From positions 160,856 to 224,855 of the forward strand of contig CAVXVE010000059.1 of assembly GCA_963764955.1 (NCBI GenBank): a stretch of 64,000 nucleotides of DNA, in the 5' to 3' direction. Under the pieces are notes generated by a model, which worked only from the letters and a program-made list of their open reading frames with translations, ran no database searches and was not told where the DNA came from. The stretch is from Roseiarcus sp963764955 (GTDB lineage: Bacteria; Pseudomonadota; Alphaproteobacteria; Rhizobiales; Beijerinckiaceae). Shown here piece by piece: positions 17,801 through 28,393 of the stretch (its first letter is position 1; every line of letters begins with the position of its first letter). A program made the translations under genes and the position numbers.

Positions 17801-20800
17801 ATAGGCATAGACGCCGTTACCCCCGCTCGCAGGAGCTCGACGGCGCGGTCAGGGGACCGTTCGTAACCGAGTTAGTGAAGTAATTAGCGTCTGCCGAATA
17901 CTCTCCGACAGGTGGTCTCATAAGAGGCGATATAGGTGGCGCCGGCGGTAATGCTCACCGGGCTCGAAAAATTGACCTGCTGCCAGCCGCTGGCGGTCTC
18001 GTTGCTGAAGGTGGCGCTGGCGAGCAGGGTGCCCGAGGTGGTCCACAGATCGCCGGTATGGGTGCCGGTGTTTTGCGGCCCCTTGTAGAAGCGGATGCCG
18101 ATGATCGAGCCGTTGCTCGAGGCTTGGAACTTGACCCCGAGATCAACCGCGCTGGGGTCGTTTTCCGTTATGGTGCCCGGTGTGGCGCTGGGGCTGAACA
18201 GGCTATCCGTCGCCGGCCCGCCGGTGATATTGACCGTGGTGGTCTGCGTCGCGCTGTTGAGCGTGCCGTCATTGACCACCCAGGAGATCGTGCGGCTCGG
18301 ATCGGCGCCGGAATTGGTCGGGTTCTGGCTGCTCGACGCGTAGCTGACGCTGTCGAGCACCTGCTGGTAATGCGCCAGCGTGTCGCTGCCGGTCAGGCTC
18401 AGCACCCCGGTCGAGGCGTTGTAGCTCGCGGTGATGCTGGTGCCGGTCGTCGTCGCCGCCAGCGTATCGCCGGTCAACAAGCCGCCGGTGATCGACACCG
18501 TTCCCGAGACCAGGTTGGCGCTTTCGGGGTCGCTGACCGTCGCGCCCGACGACAATGTCGTCGCGGTCGCCACCGGCCGCTGTAGGAGGCCGACGCCGCC
18601 ACATTGCTGAGCACCGGCGGCGTCTGGGTTGCACTCGGGCTAAAGACTACGTCGACCCAGTAATTGCTGGCGCTGAAGGTGTTGTTCGGGAATGGGTTCG
18701 AACTGCCATAGGCATAGACGCCGTTACCCCCGCTCGCTGAGCTCGACGGCGCGGTCAGGGGACCGTTCGTAAGCGAGTTAGTGAAGTAATTAGCGTCTGC
18801 CGAATACTCTCCGACAGTGGTCTCATAAGAGGCGATATAAGTGGTGCCGGCGGTAATGCTCACCGGGCTCGAAAAATTGACCTGCTGCCAGCCGCTGGCG
18901 GTCTCGTTGGTGAAGGTGGCGCTGGCGAGCAGGGTGCCCGAGGTGGTCCACAGATCGCCGGTATGGGTGCCGGTGTTTTGCGGCCCCTTGTAGAAGCGGA
19001 TGCCGATGATCGAGCCGTTGCTCGAGGCTTGGAACTTGACCCCGAGATCAACCGCGTTAGGGTCGTTTTCCGTTATGGTGCCCGGTGTGGCGCTGGGGCT
19101 GAACAGGCTATCCGTCGCCGGCCCGCCGGTGAGATTGACCGTGGTGGTCTGCGTCGCGCTGTTGAGCGTGCCGTCATTGACCACCCAGGAGATCGTGCGG
19201 CTCGGATCGGCGCCGGAATTGGTCGGGTTCTGGCTGCTCGACGCAGTAGCTGACGCTGTCCAGCACCTGCTGGTAATGCGCCAGCGTGTCGCTGCCGGTC
19301 AGGCTCAGCACCCCGGTCGAGGCGTTGTAGCTGGCGGTGATGCTGGTGCCGCTCGTCGTCGCCGCCAGCGTATCGCCGGTCAAGCAAGCCGCTGGTGATC
19401 GACACCGTTCCCGAGACCAGAGTGGCGCTTTCGGGGTCGCTGACCGTGGCGCCCGACGACAATGTCGTCGCGGTCCCACCGGCCGCATAGGAGGCCGACG
19501 CCGCCACATTGCTGAGCACTGGCGGCAAGCGGCCACTGTCGTTAAAGACCACATCGACCCAGTAATTGTCACCCGTAAGCTGACGTGGTATTGGGAAATG
19601 TACTGCTGGCGCTATACGCGAACACCCCATTGAGGCTGTCGCCCGGGGCATTCAAGGATCCAGCGGTTTGGCCCTCATAAGTTGCGAAGTAATGCGAGAG
19701 TATCGGCATAATTCCCCGTGTTGGTGTGGTAGGACGCGACATAAGTCGTGCCTGCCGTAATACTCACCGGCGTCGAAAAGTTGACCTGCTGCCAGCCGCT
19801 CGCCGTCTCGTTGGTAAAGGTGGCGCTGGCGAGCAGGGCGCCCGAGGCGGTCCACAGATCGCCCACATGTGTACCAGTGTTCGTCGAACCCTTATAAAAG
19901 CGGATGCCCGTAATCAGGCCGGATGTTGTAGAAGTGAACTTAACGCCAACCTCAACCGCATTTGAGTCATTCCGTCTGATGGGCGGGGTAGCTGCTGGGA
20001 CTGAACAGGCTCAGGTCCGAGGACGGAGTGACCGTATACGACACGCCGTCGCTCGGCGTCTCGAGATTGACGCTGTCATCGATCGCCCGCGACTCGATCG
20101 TGTAGGCGCCTGGCGCCGGCGCCGCGAAGCTGTAGGTCCAGTTGACGCTGACCGAGCCTACTGGACTATTGGCCGGGTTCCAGGTCTTGCCGCCGTCCGT
20201 CGAGACCTCAACGCCGCCGATTACGCCCCCTCCCGAGTCGGTCGCGGTCCCTGTCACGGTGACCGTTTGCCCCTCCACGACGTTCGAGCTCGAAACGTTC
20301 GAGATTGTCGACGTGGGTGGCGTGTGATCAGTCGACTGAGTGGCGAGCACCAGGCTCGCCTGAAGCGTTTGCGGCTGGACTCCCATATCCGCCAGCAGGT
20401 TCACGGTCGCCTGCTGAACATTCGGATCTACCGTGGTGGACGAGAAGGGGGAGGGCGAATTGTCGTGCTGGTTGGAAAGGCCCCATGACCAGAAAACCGT
20501 CCCCGCCCCGAACACGAGGGCGCCGCTCGTCGGATCACGGTATTCTACGAGGTTATTGGTCGCCGTACCCGAGGTATCGACCTCTCCGTAGTCGGTATTG
20601 TACGCGGTCGGTTCCTGGACTGTTGTTGACGAGAGATCGATCAGGCCGCCCGGCTCGAAGGGATTGTCCGGCGATGAGTCCCATTCATAGCCGAGGAGGC
20701 TGGGCTCCAGAGATGCCGTCTGGCCCGGCGCGGTTGTGGCGACGCTGGTGTTGCGCCAGAAACGCAGCTGCGTTTCGCCGTATGGTATTGTGATCGGTGA

Positions 20801-23182
20801 ATTGGAGCTGTTCTGGTCGACCTGGAACATGGTTCCGGTTACTTGGTTCGACGGCATCGGCGGAGAACCGAGGCGCGGATCCTCAAAGGTGCCGGTGTCT
20901 TTCCCGGAGGGGTCGGTCTCTTCGTTGTTGAGAGTGTCCTTGTAGGTGACGAGCGTGCGGTTGGGATCTGCGCTGCTGTCGATGCTGGGCGAGAACCTGG
21001 TTTGCCAGAACATCTCGTTGCCGCTCAGGAAGACGGCGTTCACACCCGCGTTCTCAGCCGCCTGGACATTGGCGACTTGGCTATCGGTCCAATATTCGTC
21101 ATGGCCGGCATCCATGAAGACTTTGTGATTGAGCAGCAGGGAACCATTGGTGGCGGTGTCGAGGCCGGAAATATAGGAAACGTCGTAGCCGTTTTCCTCC
21201 AGCCAATAGATCGCCGCATATTCAGCGCCGAACAATGAATTCTTGCGGACCCGCGTACGTGCCGATCGAATCCCGGGTGACAATGGGGCGATTATAGCTG
21301 ACCGCAAATGCCCTACCTTGGCCGTAACCAGCCGGTGGAGTAGATGTTCCCGGGCCATCGCCGCCGTACAGATTGTCCCCGCCCCAGCCATTATAGGCTT
21401 GCCACGTCTCGTCCGACGTCTGAAAGACAATGTCGCTAGTCGAACTAGGATTGCTGATGACGAATGGGATCTGGAAGACCTGCGAGCCGTCGATCACGTT
21501 GGCGACATAGACGCCGGATGTGGCGGTGCTGGGGACCGCCCAGGAGTCGGTGACGCTCCAGTTCCCGGCATCGACCTCGCCGGTTGTCGAGTTCGACGAG
21601 CGGGTTCGGCTGGACGACCGGACTCCCCGAGTGGTTTATGGTCGTGACGAGGGTGGCGCCGTCACCGCCATAATAGCCCAACCGGTAGATGTTGATCTGA
21701 TAGGTTCCGTTGCCGGTCTGGTTATTGATTTTGAACTGAACGGTGGCCCCGACAGGCGTGCTCATGTTCGTCGTGAAGCCCTGGATCTCTGTAGAGTTGT
21801 CTCCGGGGGCTATTTCCCAGACACTTTGCGGAGTTCCCGGTTTCTCGTTCTCGAGAACAATGGGGTTCGGGTTTGACGGCGCTGCCGTCGCAGGCGCTCG
21901 CTGTGCGCAGGAGCCGTTGTGGTATTAGGTGTTATAGTTGAGGTATCAGGTGCTATAATACTTGCGGTAGCAAGTGTTATGGAATTTGTTGTCGAGTTAA
22001 ATGGGATATTGACGCTCCCCGGAATGCTCGGCATTCCCGGAATGACTGCCTTAAAATCAAATTGTGAGCTTTGTGCAACTCCATTGGGCTTCAACCGCAG
22101 CCCAGCCTGCTTGCGCCGGTGTCAGGCTTTGACCGACACTGACCGGGGTGCTCCCATCCGACATCACCACCGTGCCATTCGTCGGCAAGCTCGGTAACCT
22201 GTACGGTAAACGAGGAAGGGGCCTCACTCGGGACGTCGATATTGAGCGGCAAGCCGAAGACAGAATTGTAGCTGCCCGGCGTGTCGCTCCTTGGTCCTGC
22301 AGACGGCGCTGCGGGGACCGTCGCGGTCGCCGCCGATAGCGTAATGGTCGAACTGGGGGGAGTTGACAGCGGCGTCTCGACAGCGCCGTCGTCGCAGGCG
22401 CTTGCGTCCCCGGGATCATCGCCGCAACGTCAGACTGCGAGCTTTGTGCGACCGGGTCGGGCTCGAGCCCAGTCGCCTGCGCCGATGTCAAAGTTTGACC
22501 GACGCTTACTGGAGTATTTCCCTTCGACAGCACTGCCGTGCCGTCCGTCGGCAACTCGGTTACTTTTTTAGTGACGGAGGGGGGCGACGCCTCATTCGGG
22601 ACCGCGATCTTGTGCGTTCTGCCAAGGAGGGAGTTGTAGTCGCGCGCCGTGTCGCTCGTCAGTCCAGCAGACGGCGCCGCCGGTACCGTCGCGGCCGCCG
22701 GCGGTGGCGCCTTGGCTAAGCCGTCTGGAGCGATCGCCACCGTCCCGGTTGCAGAAGCGATGTTGCCGCCGGGGTCGGACGCGGTAAACCTCAAGAGCCG
22801 AGCTCTGGATGGAGCCGTTCGGGGTCGGTTTAAGCTCTCGTCCAGTCCGCTGCGCCACTGTCGGGCTCTCGTCTGCAGCTCACGGGCGTAGTCTCATCGG
22901 CCGACGGACAGTCCCCTTTGACGGCGCTGCCGTCGCAGTGCTTAATGCGGAAATGGAATCGTTGTCGTTCCAGGGCGCCTGAATGCCGATGGGGGTCGTC
23001 TCGCTGTTGCGCGGCATCGTCAGCGCGGCGGGCGCGATCACGGGCGGAATGGCCGAAGTTTCGCTGTCGGGCATGGTCAAAAAACCTCTCAAGGAATCGC
23101 TCGCGGGTATGAAGCACCTGGTCCACGAGACAGGAGCAGAGGTCGGTGACGGACCTGGTTGGGGTTGCGCAGCGCTCTGCAC
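14808..23182 (-). pseudogene. Giant modular surface/secreted protein (DMFase-like, Ig-like, DUF4082, cadherin-like repeats, RTX-like tail), many frameshifts
   Basis: Collinear minus-strand frames form one gene of about 8 kb. From the N-terminus: a linker with two PVSVGQxLTxAQA repeats (22.6-22.1 kb). Then an N,N-dimethylformamidase large-subunit-like region starting NPIVLENEKPGTPQSVWEIA (21.87 kb), with YQINIYRLGYYGGDGATLV, WGGDNLYGGDG, FMDAGHDEYWTDSQVANVQA and VFLSGNEMFWQTRF. Then an Ig-like domain (20.33-20.04 kb), three DUF4082 domains (about 20.0-19.5, 19.1-18.6, 18.2-17.7 kb), and six cadherin-like repeats (GSDTLAHYQQVLDSVSY core). The C-terminal part is rich in Asp, Gly and Asn (GNGGSDTLDL, ADTITAGAGADTINVSGH) and ends AAANLIG, as in type I-secreted RTX proteins. 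At least a dozen frame changes interrupt it. It is either a decaying adhesin or a poorly resolved repeat assembly. The start is uncertain (about 23.07-23.18 kb). Confidence 0.75.
17700..19540 (-). repeat. Near-identical tandem duplication of a DUF4082 + cadherin-like repeat block (about 905 bp)
   Basis: Blocks of roughly 17.7-18.6 kb and 18.6-19.5 kb are almost identical over one DUF4082 domain and one cadherin-like repeat; matched points (for example 18224 and 19129) are about 905 bp apart. Differences are mostly single-base insertions or deletions rather than substitutions. Confidence 0.8.
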
Positions 23183-24272
23183 GAGCCGTCGGTTAAGTGT
23201 TGACTACCGAACTCATGCTGTCCGCCGTCCGCGATTCGGCCGAACTATCCACGCCAACCCGCCCGGGAGCGGCGTCAAAACTTTGGCACCGGTGACCGGT
23301 CGCCAAATGGCCAGCGCATGGATCTCCGTATTCCCGAGCGTGATGATCAACCCTCGCAACCGAGCGTTTTGTGGGGTCGCTGCATTTGGCGATTTCGCGG
23401 CGCAAAGCGAGGGAAACTTGGCGAGCGCGGCGCTGAGTGGTGGGCGGGGTGTCGGCTATCCGGCCATCTCCCTTCGAGCCAAGAGAGCTGTTGCGAATCT
23501 AGTCGAACACGCGCGACGCGAAGCCGCAGAACTCGCAGTGAAACCAAGGCCTGAATTTCCCGGCCCTTCGCATGCTACCGCACTTTGGGTGAAGCAACGC
23601 CGCACCGGCGAGAGTTTCAGTCTTAAGCAACAGCTGAAAACCGCCGCGCCTTTGGGGCAACGCTGCGGCTGCTCACTCAATTGACCCTAGTTCTAGTGGT
23701 CAAAATCAAACGGGAGAGTCCGGAGCACCCTCAGCAATTTCAAGGAGTTCTGCGGCTCGCGGAAGGGTTCGAAGCGTTTGATTCTATCCACTAGCGCACC
23801 GAAGGGCCTCCCCTGAGACCCTGCGAGCCCGAAGTTAGTTTGACGATCGTGGCTAGCACCGCCCTGATGAAGCCTCCCGGCTCCCCGAAGAGGCTGGCCG
23901 TAAGATCCCATCTCCTTCTACTGTCCTGATTCTGAAGTTCTGCATATTTCATTCCGACGGCCTCGTGCCTCGAGCGCGGCGAAGCAACCCCGAAGGACGC
24001 ATCCAGTAGGCTGCTTCCCGGCGCCACCCCCTAGAGCATCCTTCGAGACGCGAGGCTTTGCCTCGTTCCTCAGGACTAGGCGGTAGGCGAGCCCCGTCGT
24101 TGGCGCTCACTCATAAGCGAACGAATTTCGAATCCGGGACACTAGTCCCCGTTGGGTTCTTATGCCGGACGCACAAAACGCTGCATTTGGGAAGCCGACA
24201 CGATCGTGGGCCATGGGCACGTTCGTCAGCCGCACTATGCGAGATGCAACCAAGCATGTTGTATCAAGATCG
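23183..24272. other. Gene-poor region with leader fragments and a hairpin
   Basis: No coding frame is convincing. The region includes the ops-like remnant (23572), the conserved box (24260-24284) and a six-base-pair stem CGAGGC-TTT-GCCTCG near 24050. It separates the giant surface-protein gene from the decayed Wzc copy. Confidence 0.4.
23572..23602 (-). promoter_or_regulatory. Degraded ops-like leader remnant upstream of the surface-protein gene
   Basis: The minus strand has TGCGGTAGCAT (23582-23572), the ops pattern, preceded by TTGCTTCACCCAAAG, the 3' arm and spacer of the leader hairpin. The 5' arm is not conserved. It lies about 400 bp upstream of the giant gene's N-terminal region and in the same direction. 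Confidence 0.45.
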
Positions 24273-24284
24273 TCAAGTGGTTTT
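24260..24284 (-). promoter_or_regulatory. Conserved leader box, copy 3
   Basis: The minus strand reads AAAACCACTTGACGATCTTG then ATACA, one base different from the other copies. It sits exactly where the decayed Wzc copy loses homology, so the leader copy probably arrived by recombination that removed the kinase domain. Confidence 0.5.
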
Positions 24285-24349
24285 ATCCAACTTTGGTTGA
24301 GTCCCTCTCGAGTCAAATTGCGTGCCGTTCCTCAGCCGCAGAGGCGGAG

Positions 24350-26033
24350 CCTCGCTCAAGTGCGAGAAGGGCTCATTGACCATTCTGTTCAATGTCTGAT
24401 GATGGGGGATACGGGCTTTTCGCTGCGGCACGAAAGGAACAAAACCCACCACCCGCATGCCAAAGGATTGCTCGATTTCCGTACTGCTCCTGAACCCAGG
24501 CTTCAAATATTCCAACAGGAAGGCGAGCAGCAAGCCGCCGCCTAAACCACCCATCCCCCCAAGCGCATAGAACTTCAGTCGATTTGTCGAGGGCAACCTC
24601 GGAAGCGTAGCCGGCGAGATGATCCGCGCGCTGGCGGCCTGCATTTCGCGCTGCTCGGCAATATAGTTATACTGAGCAAGATAGGTCTCGTAATCCTTTC
24701 GGTCCGCTTCGGCCGAGCGTCGAAGTTGCTGGGACTTGGCGTAGGCTTCCGAATTAACATTTGCTGTGAGACTGTTGAGGCTTGCCTCCAGCGATTTTTC
24801 CTGCCGCACGGCGATGTCATAAGCGTTCTTCATGCCGCCGAGGATGTTCTCCGCCTGGCCGCCGATTTGCGCGTCCACGGACGCCAGCGCTGCGCGCGTG
24901 GAGACAACCTGGGGATTATGCTCACCGAGCTTGTTTTGCAGGTCGGCCAGGCTCCAATTCAACTCCATCTTCTTCCGGCGCAATTCCGTGAGCGCGGGCG
25001 ATGCGGTGAGTTCAGGAATACTGTCGATATCGCCACGGGTGTCGATCACATGGCGGGCCTGCTCAAGGTGGGCGTTCTTGTCGCTGACATCTTCGCGGGC
25101 AGTCATCAACTGGGTGCTCAGGTCGCGAATCTGCTGCTCTCTGACTTTGTCGGATTCCGCGTCGTGAATGCCGCTTTTAGCGGTCAATTCCTCTATCGAC
25201 GCCTCAGTCTCCGAGACGCGAGACTGCAGATTGTCAATGCGCCCCTTCAGCCAGGCGGCCACGTGCTCCAAGGCTTCCTGGCGCGCTTCCCGCTAACTCG
25301 CCAAGTAATCGTGCGCGATAGAGGACGCCAGGCGCTGCGCCTTGACCGGATCCCGCGATGTCGCAGAAACAAATATGATGTAGGAATCTTGCCAGATATC
25401 CAGCCTCTTGATCAGCTCATCGGCCGCCCGATCCAGCTTTTCGGCTTTTTCCTCCTTAGCGTCGGTGGTCTGCGCACTGTCATCGTCCGCTTGACCCCAG
25501 CCGGCGAAACCAAGCCGTTCCGCCAGGTTCGCAACGCCGAGCCGTTCCGCCAGGTTCGCAACGCCGAGCCGTTCCCACAGATCCGGGAGGCCAAGCCGTG
25601 TCGCGAGGCTTCCCAGGTGTTGCGCGAGATGACCAATCCGAAACTCGCGGGATTGGAACTCAGGGTCCGTGTCGAGGCCGAGCTCGCTGGCGACACGTAA
25701 CGCGACCGCCTTCGACCTGAGGATGTTGATTTCGGTGTTGATCGCGTCATTGCCGACCGCCTCCACGAACGGGGAGATGGGTTTCTGGACGGTGGCGTCG
25801 ATCTGTTGCTGCGGATCGTAAACGAGTATCTCGACCGTCGATTTATATCGCGACGGCACCACCAGCTTCACAACGCCGTACGTGGCGATCAACGCGCACA
25901 GCGTTACCGTGGCCACGAGCTTCCAACGCCGCAGCACGCCTCGGAGAATAGCGAGCAGGTCTGTCGACGGAGCCTGCGCTCCGCCTAGGCCTTCAATGTC
26001 CTCCATTGGAGCTGATAAATCCCTGTTCTGCAT
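24350..26033 (-). pseudogene. Second Wzc/GumC-like gene: nonsense codon and missing kinase domain
   Basis: The copy is collinear with the intact Wzc protein at 2.3-4.6 kb over most of its length: LLAILRGVLRRWKLVATVTL (Wzz segment), YKSTVEILVYDPQQQIDATV, the coiled-coil region, and the second membrane helix LKFYALGGMGGLGGGLLLAF. Near 25292 the codon CAG of the intact copy is TAG here. At about 24350, after NEPFSHLSEA, homology ends before any Walker motif, so the tyrosine-kinase domain is absent. A 27-bp tandem duplication at 25.51-25.57 kb (LGVANLAER twice) is an additional oddity. The start ATG at 26033 is chosen by alignment with the paralogue. It is the last gene of operon 2. Confidence 0.85.
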
Positions 26034-26325
26034 CACGATTGTCAAATCACCGATTTCTTCATGTCGGCCCAAGTCCAGGCCGAAGTTTACAAGCCCACGG
26101 GGCGGAATTGTCGGGTTGCGTCTGGCGTAGGCTCCAGTTCCCAAACGGGCGCGCCATGGCGGGCTACGAACTTAACGATTGGGGATTCCATCTCTCTCGC
26201 TCTGGCGAAAACGAGAGGTCTCGGAGCCACGTTTTGGTCGCTGACTCCCGAAATTGTGATCACGCGAACGATTTTCGCTTCAAAGCGCTTGCTCAAAAAT
26301 CAGCCCAGACAGACCCGGGAGATCC

Positions 26326-27651
26326 TCAGGCCGTCTCGCTCACGAGCTCCTCGAGCCACGTCTCGCCCCGGAAGACCCGGTATTGCTCCGCACGGAGCTG
26401 GTCTGCAAGGCGACCCGGGGGGAGGTCAACGTCGTCGTAGGTCAGAACCGCGTCTTTGGGCACATCTCGCTTCAAGATGCAGTTTTCGACCAGCCCTTCT
26501 GGCAAATACCGGTTTCGACACATTTCGTCGGAATTCACCGCCTCGCCGTAAGTCATGTACATGCCGTAGTCGTCAAGCGTCTCGCCAGAGCGCAGGTCGC
26601 GCTTGGCCACCGCGCACACTTCGACGACTGGGCCCCCGAGCGGCTTCGCAACCGGATCCCTGAAGAGCGCGACGCGCGCGATCGCGCTCGGCACCTCGAA
26701 ATGAACCAGATGATAGGGGATGAAGAACGGATAGAGTGGCCCCTCCCCCATCTTGTAAAGACTAAGGTAATGTTGCTGCTTGGAGTCGGGGTGTTCGGCA
26801 AGGCAATAAACCTTGGTCAGCGGCGTGCCGACGACATAGTCCACAATGCCGCCGAGCCTGCGGACCTCATCGATGTCGTAGAGCTTGCCGATCTTCATGA
26901 CATCGTCCTTGTACTCCTGTCCCCTGGACATCCCTCGGGAGCGGACGACAAAGCCGGTCGCGTTGGCGACGATAGCCTCCTCGAAGCTGATCTTGGAGCC
27001 GTCCGCAAAGCTCGTGACCATCGCCGGGTTCTGGCCCCACTTCTCGGCAAAGCCTTTTTGGGTGGTGGGATTGCGGTACGGATCCTGAAGTCCTTTGATG
27101 TTGCCGATGACGCGCGGGGTGAGCCCCAATCCCTTTACCCAGCGGTACAAGTTGATCTGCAATCCGGGTTCATCGCCATCGCACGCCGACAGGATGACGC
27201 CGTGCCTTTCGGCGTAAACTTGCAGAATCGGTCCGATCGTCGCGTCGATTTCAGCGTTCAGCAGCACAACGTCATTGCCGTGGCGGAAGGCTTCGCAAGC
27301 GACGCGGGCGCCGAACTCGACCGACCCGGTCACGTCGACGACCACGTCCACCTCGGAGGAGCGCGCGAGCAGGAAGGCGTTTTCGGTCGCCACCACCTTT
27401 CCGTGACGGATCGCGGAGTCCACCTCGTGCTGGCCAGTCGGAGACACAACATCCGACACGCCAGCGTACTCGCAAAGGTCGAACGCGCGATTGAGCGTTC
27501 GGTTATAGACGCCCACGAGGCTCATGCCGGGCGTTGTATTCACGATATGGTTTGCGAGGCCGCGCGAGATGAAGCCAGCGCCGATCAGGGCGACGCGGAT
27601 CGGCCGCCCTTCCATCTCCCGCGCCTTGAGCGCCGTGTCAACGAGTATCAT
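26326..27651 (-). CDS. NAD(P)-dependent oxidoreductase with C-terminal SAF domain (homoserine-dehydrogenase-like)
   Basis: This 441-residue protein has an N-terminal Rossmann fold (IRVALIGAGFISRGLANHIV), VVVDVTGSVEFGARVACEAF, and a middle region with SACDGDEPGLQINLYRWV and IGNIKGLQDPYRNPTTQKGF. A C-terminal SAF-type segment contains VAKRDLRSGETLDDYGMYMT. Proteins of this build occur in LPS and polysaccharide clusters, probably reducing or oxidising a sugar-derived aldehyde or keto intermediate; the substrate is unknown. Intact, next to the RfbC-like epimerase. Confidence 0.8.
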   Translation of the reverse strand: MILVDTALKAREMEGRPIRVALIGAGFISRGLANHIVNTTPGMSLVGVYNRTLNRAFDLCEYAGVSDVVSPTGQHEVDSAIRHGKVVATENAFLLARSSEVDVVVDVTGSVEFGARVACEAFRHGNDVVLLNAEIDATIGPILQVYAERHGVILSACDGDEPGLQINLYRWVKGLGLTPRVIGNIKGLQDPYRNPTTQKGFAEKWGQNPAMVTSFADGSKISFEEAIVANATGFVVRSRGMSRGQEYKDDVMKIGKLYDIDEVRRLGGIVDYVVGTPLTKVYCLAEHPDSKQQHYLSLYKMGEGPLYPFFIPYHLVHFEVPSAIARVALFRDPVAKPLGGPVVEVCAVAKRDLRSGETLDDYGMYMTYGEAVNSDEMCRNRYLPEGLVENCILKRDVPKDAVLTYDDVDLPPGRLADQLRAEQYRVFRGETWLEELVSETA

Positions 27652-27703
27652 GAACCCTCTGAAAGATTGGGGCTTAATCCCTGTAAGATCATTCCCGTAA
27701 GAA

Positions 27704-28279
27704 CTATAGGCTCGGAACCAGGCCCATCCGGTCCTTGATTTCGAATTGTTGCCGCTCGAGTAGCCTCCAGGCCTGGTCCTTCTCCGATATGGCGGTGACA
27801 GGAAGAGGCCACTGCAACCCCAGGCGCGGGTCGTTGTACATTAAGCCTCCCTCCGCTCCAGGCGTGTAGAATTCTCCCACCTGATAGCTCGTCTCCGTTT
27901 CGTCCCGCAACACCTGGTAACCGTGGGCGAAGCGCTCGGGCACGTAAACCGCGCGGCCGTTCTCTTCGCTGAGTTCGACGGCGACGTGCTGCAGGTAGGT
28001 CGGGCTTTCCGGCCGAAGGTCCACCAGGATGTCGAGGATGGCGCCGCGAGTCGCGCGTACAAATTTCGTCTCGGCCGCCGGCGGAAACTGAAAATGCATG
28101 CCCCGCAGCGTTCCCTTTTTCTGATTGAAGGCGATATTGGCCTGCGCGATGGTGGGATTGAGGCCGTGCGCCGCAAACTCATGCTGACAGAAGGCGCGCG
28201 CGAAAAAGCCGCGCGAATCCTCTCTCCGCTCGATATCGATCACGAACGCGCCCTTCAGCTTTGTCTCCGTAAAGAGCAC
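27704..28279 (-). CDS. dTDP-4-dehydrorhamnose 3,5-epimerase family protein (RfbC-like)
   Basis: This 191-residue cupin-type sugar epimerase begins MLFTETKLKGAFVIDIERRE. Family blocks are DSRGFFARAFCQHEF, QANIAFNQKKGTLRGMHFQF (the histidine is the expected catalytic base region), TRGAILDILVDLRPESPTY, and VPERFAHGYQVL. The class epimerises C3 and/or C5 of 4-keto-6-deoxyhexose nucleotides. No RmlA, RmlB or RmlD is in the window. The neighbouring cytidylyltransferase-like gene suggests a CDP- rather than dTDP-linked sugar, but this is inference. Confidence 0.88.
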   Translation of the reverse strand: MLFTETKLKGAFVIDIERREDSRGFFARAFCQHEFAAHGLNPTIAQANIAFNQKKGTLRGMHFQFPPAAETKFVRATRGAILDILVDLRPESPTYLQHVAVELSEENGRAVYVPERFAHGYQVLRDETETSYQVGEFYTPGAEGGLMYNDPRLGLQWPLPVTAISEKDQAWRLLERQQFEIKDRMGLVPSL

Positions 28280-28309
28280 TTAGTCTTCTCCTGTTGATGA
28301 GGTTTGGGG

Positions 28310-28393
28310 GTCGGCCAAGGAAAGGCCGGGTCAGATCAGGTGATGGGGTCTAAAGAGTCGGCCAAGCCCAACGCCGGGTCAGATCAGATCAGA
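28310..28393. repeat. Short direct repeat between the epimerase and deacetylase genes
   Basis: GTCGGCCAAG followed after a few bases by GCCGGGTCAGATCAG occurs twice, at about 28310-28339 and 28357-28393. The second copy reaches into the stop codon of the PIG-L gene. Function unknown; it may be a duplication scar. Confidence 0.6.

Noticed and set aside
14553..18585. Plus-strand frames rich in Arg/Gly opposite the surface-protein repeats
   Set aside because: Complement of the Ser/Thr/Ala-rich repeats; the minus-strand reading matches known domains.
24078..24089. GGCGGTAGGCG on the plus strand, an ops-core match
   Set aside because: It faces away from the surface-protein gene, lacks the hairpin and box, and the downstream bases differ from the other copies. 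A chance 8-mer is likely in GC-rich DNA.
26383..27738. 451-codon plus-strand frame opposite the SAF oxidoreductase gene
   Set aside because: Antisense shadow of a clear gene, with no protein-family landmarks and Asp/His/Arg-rich composition.
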